Virus record (IMG/VR): IMGVR_UViG_3300021335_000082
Span: 1-25,349 of that record
Source of the DNA: a virus
Reading direction: 5' to 3' (one strand)
DNA length: 25,349 bases
The notes under the pieces are model-generated. The model was given only the letters and a program-made list of their open reading frames with translations. It did no database searches and was not told the origin of the DNA. Positions 21,951 to 25,349 of the stretch are shown one piece after another. Position 1 is the first letter of the stretch, and every line of letters starts with the position of its first letter. Made by a program: the position numbers and the translations under genes.

Positions 21951-22107
21951 AAGAGCACTTAAAATGTTACTTGCTGGAAAGCAATTAGAAATAGATAAAT
22001 TAAAACGTACAATAAAGGAGATGGAAGAAAATGATAATGCCAGACAGCGAGATTCTGAGACTAGAAAAACGTCAAAGAGGACTACAAAGAGTAGCAACAG
22101 CAATTAA
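21943..22107 (+). CDS. 54-aa basic early protein overlapping the next gene
   Basis: ATG at 21943 follows GGAGGT with a good spacing. The protein has MDERALKMLLAGKQLEIDKL, a leucine-rich helix, then a Lys/Arg/Ser/Thr tail (RKTSKRTTKSSNSN). Its last 77 bases lie in another frame of the gene starting at 22031. The N-terminal helix and strong ribosome site favour a real gene. Confidence 0.55.
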   Translation: MDERALKMLLAGKQLEIDKLKRTIKEMEENDNARQRDSETRKTSKRTTKSSNSN

Positions 22108-22330
22108 CGATCTAAGTATATATGGTATATACCCAACTAACTTTCCAAAGTTAATTCAGGTATTAGAACACGCTAAAGACCATGTTAAAGCTGAGATAAC
22201 AGCTACTAGAAAACGTATAATAGAACACTCTGCAATTAAAGTAGAAGAAGTATATACAGACCCATTAAAAACAGAAGCTCAAAAAGATTCTGATAATATT
22301 AATGATATGTATTCTACAAAAGGTATTTAA
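22031..22330 (+). CDS. Last gene of the early operon, unknown function
   Basis: A 99-aa protein from ATG at 22031, with AAGGAG about eleven bases before it. The first half is helical and basic (EILRLEKRQRGLQRVATAIN), then YPTNFPKLIQVLEHAKDHVK, then ITATRKRIIEHSAIKVEEVY. The end is acidic. It looks like a small helical binding protein. No family recognised. Confidence 0.62.
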   Translation: MIMPDSEILRLEKRQRGLQRVATAINDLSIYGIYPTNFPKLIQVLEHAKDHVKAEITATRKRIIEHSAIKVEEVYTDPLKTEAQKDSDNINDMYSTKGI

Positions 22331-22334
22331 GAAT

Positions 22335-22421
22335 TCTACTATAAGACCCATGATCAGAAGTCATATAGCATTGAGGGAATGATTCTGTAGTAGATAGAGC
22401 TACCTGGGAGACTGGGTAGCT
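22335..22421 (+). ncRNA. Structured RNA element at the end of the early operon
   Basis: Two stems lie in series. The first joins TCTACTA (22335-22341) and CAGAAGTCAT (22355-22364) on the left to ATGATTCTGTAGTAGA (22379-22394) on the right, 16 pairs with a 13-base bulge and one bulged G. The second joins AGCTACC (22398-22404) to GGTAGCT (22415-22421). The operon's last stop is at 22330. The element could be a 3' UTR terminator complex or a small RNA; no T-run follows the second stem. Confidence 0.5.
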
Positions 22422-22443
22422 TGTTAAATAGTACTTAACTAAA

Positions 22444-22492
22444 ATTATGTCATGCATGGAGATGTTAAGCTAAGTTTATTCCAGGACATAAT
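22444..22492. repeat. Perfect 8-base inverted repeat in the convergent gap
   Basis: ATTATGTC (22444-22451) and GACATAAT (22485-22492) can pair across 33 bases. The pair encloses CATGCATG. The convergent 22331-22614 gap otherwise holds the upstream RNA element and a possible 22-codon frame at 22493. It may be part of bidirectional termination. Confidence 0.5.
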
Positions 22493-22561
22493 ATGAAAAA
22501 AAAGCTATTTATAAATTTAACCTGCTTATTCGGACTTGTAAACTTACAATGGTATTTCTAG
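22493..22561 (+). CDS. Possible 22-aa hydrophobic microprotein
   Basis: ATG at 22493 is preceded by CCAGGAC at a usable distance. The product, MKKKLFINLTCLFGLVNLQW then YF, has a basic start and a hydrophobic core like a signal or leader peptide. It is very short and lies between convergent operons, so it may be a chance frame. Confidence 0.28.
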   Translation: MKKKLFINLTCLFGLVNLQWYF

Positions 22562-22614
22562 TTTAAGATTCTGTAAGTGTACCTATACTAGATAAAGGCC
22601 CAAGGAGGAGTAGG

Positions 22615-22911
22615 TTAGATTTTAGTCATCTTTACAATCCAAGATGTAGGAATATTAGTACGATCTCCATAAGTATAAGATCCATCTTCTTCAATATATG
22701 CTGCAAACAATTTAATAGAATGTTTGTCTTTAGAAAATAGCCATCCTTCGTTTACTGGATGTGCTAGTTTCATGTTAGTAAATTCTTTGTGCTCAGCCCA
22801 ACCTGAATCACTTACACAGTCAACCCACTCAACTCTGTATTTGTCATAAGGTAATGTATGAGAATCTTTAGAAAAAGTAACTTTTTTTTTAGTGAAGCGT
22901 TTCTTTACCAT
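22615..22911 (-). CDS. Small phage protein of unknown function
   Basis: A 98-aa protein with a basic start (MVKKRFTKKKVTFSKDSH), then DKYRVEWVDCVSDSGWAEHK and NEGWLFSKDKHSIKLFAAYI, ending IPTSWIVKMTKI. The EW-x-D-x-x-SDSGW ... GWL ... IP-x-x-WI pattern recurs in small phage proteins that I cannot name. It overlaps the preceding gene by 23 nt and is the last gene of the minus-strand regulatory module. Confidence 0.65.
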   Translation of the reverse strand: MVKKRFTKKKVTFSKDSHTLPYDKYRVEWVDCVSDSGWAEHKEFTNMKLAHPVNEGWLFSKDKHSIKLFAAYIEEDGSYTYGDRTNIPTSWIVKMTKI

Positions 22912-23176
22912 CAGCAGCCCATATAAAAGTTGATCTATCGTTTTCTTCTAAAGCGTCCATAATGTTATCTGGAACATTGTGACCTTCTTCATCAAAAACT
23001 AATTGAAGATATGTACTGTAAATAATAGCTAAAGCCATTGCGTCTGCAGCTCTAATACACATATCAGGATTTTGACGTTTAATAAAATCGCCAATAGCTT
23101 CTGGTTTAACATTATCTAAAAATGTTTCAGAATAATTCTTTTTAGATTTTTTGGGAAATTTTAATATTTTATTCAT
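22889..23176 (-). CDS. Small protein of unknown function in the regulatory module
   Basis: A 95-aa protein starting MNKILKFPKKSKKNYSETFL, then KPEAIGDFIKRQNPDMCIRA, ADAMALAIIYSTYLQLVFDE and an acidic C-terminus. Mostly helical, one moderately hydrophobic helix (about residues 44-60). No ribosome site is strong. No family recognised. Confidence 0.6.
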   Translation of the reverse strand: MNKILKFPKKSKKNYSETFLDNVKPEAIGDFIKRQNPDMCIRAADAMALAIIYSTYLQLVFDEEGHNVPDNIMDALEENDRSTFIWAADGKETLH

Positions 23177-23210
23177 ATGTGCGTACTTCTAGTGAGGATA
23201 TCTATATTAA

Positions 23211-23633
23211 TTATTTGGGTTGCAGTAAAAAATCAATGTTATTCTGTATTTTAGGTACAAGTTTATCATAAACTGTACGCCAAAGCATAGAATCGTCATA
23301 AAAAAAGTTCTTATTTTTCCACATATCGTGGTAATGACTATAAAATTTAGAGCATATATCGACAGCATCTATATCTAATTTAATCCAAAAATCTTTTTCA
23401 CTCATACCATTAGTATGTAATAAATGATGATGAGGATAACAAAGAGGTACAGTAAATTGATCTCCAACTTTCTGTGAAAAACCTCTAGGCATAGCAAAAG
23501 TTATATGATGAGCTTGACATCTTGTGTCCTGGCAAAGTATACAAGGATTAGATGCTACCCACTTTAGGTATTCTTTGTCTTTGATTCTTTGTACCTTGTC
23601 CTCTGATAGTATTGTGCACTTTTTTATAGCCAT
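23211..23633 (-). CDS. HNH-type nuclease
   Basis: A 140-aa protein. Residues 17-36 read IKDKEYLKWVASNPCILCQD, with CILC and DTRC supplying possible zinc ligands; QAHHITFAMPRG gives the AHH core; VPLCYPHHHLLHTNG gives the second metal block. This is the layout of short phage HNH/DUF968-like endonucleases (P1 Ref-type and NinG-neighbour families). Both histidine blocks look intact. It overlaps the upstream regulator by 86 nt, a large overlap for this region. It may process recombination intermediates or cut host DNA; the exact role is inferred. Confidence 0.8.
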   Translation of the reverse strand: MAIKKCTILSEDKVQRIKDKEYLKWVASNPCILCQDTRCQAHHITFAMPRGFSQKVGDQFTVPLCYPHHHLLHTNGMSEKDFWIKLDIDAVDICSKFYSHYHDMWKNKNFFYDDSMLWRTVYDKLVPKIQNNIDFLLQPK

Positions 23634-24048
23634 AATATATTGCTAAACTAGATAGCCCTTCATGTACTTGGTTAGATGCTCTGCGTTCTGACATACTTAA
23701 CATATGTGCTATCTCAATGATACCAAAATTAAAATGACAAAACAACTTCATAATTACAGAAAGACGTTTTCCTATTTCATCATCTACATCTTTGACTGCA
23801 AGTGCAGCTCCAAGAGATGATGTAATAAAATCTGTATTAGTTCCATCAATACGTTCTTTTAAAACATTTCCAGTACCACCACCTTGAAGTTCACACATAA
23901 GACGATAACGAGAACCAGCTTCATATTCTTCTATAGATATAAGTTTACGATGAAACATATACATTAAACGAGATTCACGTATGTTTAACCATACTTTACG
24001 CTTGTCTAAAATAGTAGAAATAAGCTCTGGTTTTTCAATTTGACGCAT
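23548..24048 (-). CDS. DUF6456-like HTH regulator
   Basis: A 166-aa protein. Residues about 43-60 (EAGSRYRLMCELQGGGTG) match the AG-x-R-F/Y-R opening of DUF6456-type proteins. A C-terminal helix-turn-helix-like region around residues 110-140 reads FGIIEIAHMLSMSERRASNQ, then VHEGLSSLAIYYG, similar to a sigma-factor region 4 or late activator. The C-terminus is basic. It is a good candidate for a late-gene transcription regulator. It overlaps the DnaA-like gene by 14 nt, indicating co-expression. Confidence 0.6.
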   Translation of the reverse strand: MRQIEKPELISTILDKRKVWLNIRESRLMYMFHRKLISIEEYEAGSRYRLMCELQGGGTGNVLKERIDGTNTDFITSSLGAALAVKDVDDEIGKRLSVIMKLFCHFNFGIIEIAHMLSMSERRASNQVHEGLSSLAIYYGYKKVHNTIRGQGTKNQRQRIPKVGSI

Positions 24049-24334
24049 AATTTATTTTATAATTTTCTAAAGCTTTATCAACGAAAGATTTAAATTTTTC
24101 GTTTTTATTATACAAATTATATAATCTATAAACTCTATTTGGTTTACAATTATGCAAACGAGCAATAATGCTCTTACACCCATACACTTGTGTAGGGTGC
24201 AATAGCCAGGATAGTAAAATACATAGATTATATATCTTGTATTCTCTGCTATTATTAACAGTTCTTTTACCTTTTAATATATCTAAAGATACATTATAAG
24301 ATGAACTACAATACTTTTGAATATAACTAACCAT
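24035..24334 (-). CDS. DnaA domain IV-like DNA-binding protein
   Basis: A 99-aa protein from ATG at 24334. Its whole length aligns in outline with domain IV of bacterial DnaA: IQKYCSSSYNVSLDILKGKR for the first helix and basic loop, EYKIYNLCILLSWLLHPTQV for the long helix, and SIIARLHNCKPNRVYRLYNL where DnaA has IG-x-x-FGGRDHTTV. The GGRDH signature is replaced, so it may bind a different site. An in-frame ATG at 24508 lies inside the opposite-strand exonuclease gene and adds unconvincing sequence, so I did not use it. The start lies 9 bases from the divergent exonuclease start. The origin-like region near 16900 is one possible target. Confidence 0.55.
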   Translation of the reverse strand: MVSYIQKYCSSSYNVSLDILKGKRTVNNSREYKIYNLCILLSWLLHPTQVYGCKSIIARLHNCKPNRVYRLYNLYNKNEKFKSFVDKALENYKINYASN

Positions 24335-24343
24335 AGGATAAAA

Positions 24344-25111
24344 ATGAACATTGAATATAGACATAGTGCTTCTAAAACTAATAGCTTTATTGATTCTCCA
24401 CCTTATTGGATAATTAATAACTTGTATGATTTTAGTTCTGAAGCTAACGCAAGAATGATAATGGGCAGTACTGCTGAAGCTACAGCAGAACACGCTTTGC
24501 AAAACCAAATCACTGATGAAGAAGTTATCATAGATATTGCAAAAACTAAATACATAGAATTAAAAGGTGATGAGTCAGATGACGAATGCCTTTGGTCTGG
24601 TATAATTGCTAATCAGTTTGTTAAAGAACTACCTCAGTTTGGCAAAATTATTTCTTATCAAAAAGAAATTGTGTCGCCTGGCGAAAAATATGGTTTAAAA
24701 TTTGATGTTAAAGGTGTTACTGACTTTGAATTTGATGATGTAATCATAGATACTAAAGCTACTGCTTACATAAAAAGACTAAAATCTGGTGCTATTGATA
24801 GCAGATGGTACCCAAAAGACGCTGATTTGCGTCAACAAGCTCTGTACAAAGACCTTTTTAATAAACCGACAGCATTGCTGTATTGTTCTTACAAAGACGT
24901 TTACAGCGTGGATATGGAGGGCAGAGAGGGTCATTTAGAGACCATTATACAAGCTATGAAACATATAGAACATATCTTGGATATTGCTAAAACAAAAGAG
25001 GACATAGTTAAAATGTTTCCATTAACTATGGATAACTTTAGATGGGGTAAATCAGATAATGAGCCATCTAGAATATATGCAAAAAAGGTTTGGCAAGAAG
25101 CCTTTAAATAG
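24344..25111 (+). CDS. PD-(D/E)XK exonuclease, Cas4/RecB-like
   Basis: A 255-aa protein with AGGAT just before ATG at 24344. Landmarks in order: YRHSASKTNSFIDSPPYWII near the N-terminus, a GSTAEATAEHAL motif near residues 41-52, LKFDVKGVTDFEFDDVIIDT followed by K (the catalytic D ... DTK pair), and DLRQQALY (a QhxxY-like motif). These define a PD-(D/E)XK nuclease of the RecB/Cas4/lambda-exonuclease superfamily. No cysteine cluster for an iron-sulfur site is seen. It is the first gene of a plus-strand unit and probably serves phage recombination or end processing. Confidence 0.8.
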   Translation: MNIEYRHSASKTNSFIDSPPYWIINNLYDFSSEANARMIMGSTAEATAEHALQNQITDEEVIIDIAKTKYIELKGDESDDECLWSGIIANQFVKELPQFGKIISYQKEIVSPGEKYGLKFDVKGVTDFEFDDVIIDTKATAYIKRLKSGAIDSRWYPKDADLRQQALYKDLFNKPTALLYCSYKDVYSVDMEGREGHLETIIQAMKHIEHILDIAKTKEDIVKMFPLTMDNFRWGKSDNEPSRIYAKKVWQEAFK

Positions 25112-25172
25112 GTTATAATAACCAATGCAAAAATTTGGAAAAATAATAAAACAAATAAATAGGAGAACAAAC

Positions 25173-25349
25173 ATGGAACACGAAACATTTGAATGCTCAT
25201 TTAAAAAAGCATTTGAGAAAGAAGATGGTCAAGTTACTGTTTACATCACTAAAGATGATGGTACAGACATGACTGTATATGGTGAAGCTTTAGGCTCATC
25301 AAGATGGCCAAAGGGAGCAAGACTAAAAATTGATGCACAGCCAGTTAGA
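25173..25349 (+). CDS. Unidentified gene cut by the right edge
   Basis: Fifty-nine codons from an ATG with AGGAG upstream run off the window without a stop. The protein starts MEHETFECSFKKAFEKEDGQ and has TVYITKDDGTDMTVYGEALG and RWPKGARLKIDAQP, a beta-rich pattern of the sort seen in OB-fold-like or other small phage DNA-metabolism proteins. Placement after the exonuclease suggests a recombination or replication partner, but the family is not recognised. Confidence 0.6.
   Translation, partial: MEHETFECSFKKAFEKEDGQVTVYITKDDGTDMTVYGEALGSSRWPKGARLKIDAQPVR

Noticed and set aside
22331-22440. tRNA-like cloverleaf
   Set aside because: There are stacked stems but no T-loop (TTCGANNC-type) sequence, no anticodon loop of the right size and no 3' CCA-compatible acceptor pairing.
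24335-24508. Longer N-terminus of the DnaA-IV-like protein on the minus strand
   Set aside because: It is antisense to the exonuclease, has a cysteine/serine-rich unnatural composition and no ribosome site; the DnaA-like region begins at the ATG at 24334.
1-25349. Integrase, att sites, lysis genes or polymerase
   Set aside because: No tyrosine/serine recombinase motif, no endolysin or clear holin, and no polymerase motifs were found in any likely gene; they may lie outside the window.

Overview
The window looks like part of a marine, short-tailed (podovirus-type) bacteriophage genome. It is strongly A+T-rich by eye, tightly packed, and full of TAATG and ATGA stop/start overlaps. The structural set matches the portal / scaffold / SU10-type capsid / adaptor / nozzle / fibre order common in environmental podoviruses of marine Alphaproteobacteria (pelagiphage-like). 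The host is inferred from composition and gene content only; no tRNA, integrase, att site, rRNA, CRISPR array or insertion sequence was seen.

Layout. (1) 1-16650, minus strand, read right to left: the late virion operon. It opens with nine small, mostly lysine/arginine-rich proteins (16650 to 14832). Then come terminase small and large subunits, portal, a small conserved protein, scaffold, major capsid protein, two small likely head proteins, a conserved connector-region protein, adaptor, tail nozzle, a 48-aa protein, a 601-aa fibre with a decapeptide-repeat shaft, and an array of fibre or fibre-tip genes. The array contains four copies of one tip domain (one cut by the window edge), two genes sharing a MAYIG N-terminus, and two small proteins sharing a C-terminal motif. 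(2) 16651-17046: a divergent control region with inverted repeats, alternative hairpins and a plausible plus-strand promoter. (3) 17047-22330, plus strand: 22 very small genes, most with strong Shine-Dalgarno sequences and often overlapping, forming an early or host-takeover operon. Only an XRE-type HTH regulator and a DUF3846-like protein have recognisable folds. (4) 22331-22614: a convergent intergenic stretch with a long structured RNA element. (5) 22615-24334, minus strand: a regulatory module with a DnaA-domain-IV-like protein, a DUF6456-like HTH protein, an HNH nuclease and two unknown proteins. (6) 24344-25349, plus strand: a PD-(D/E)XK exonuclease and the start of a further gene, probably the edge of a replication/recombination module.

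How it works together (inference). The plus-strand small genes would be expressed first from the promoter near 16950-16980. The DnaA-IV-like, DUF6456-like and XRE-type proteins are candidates for controlling the switch to the minus-strand late operon, whose long leader carries mutually exclusive hairpins. Within the late operon, G4/C4-stem hairpins after the capsid gene and before another head gene may set relative expression. Polymerase, helicase and lysis genes were not recognised here and presumably lie outside the window.
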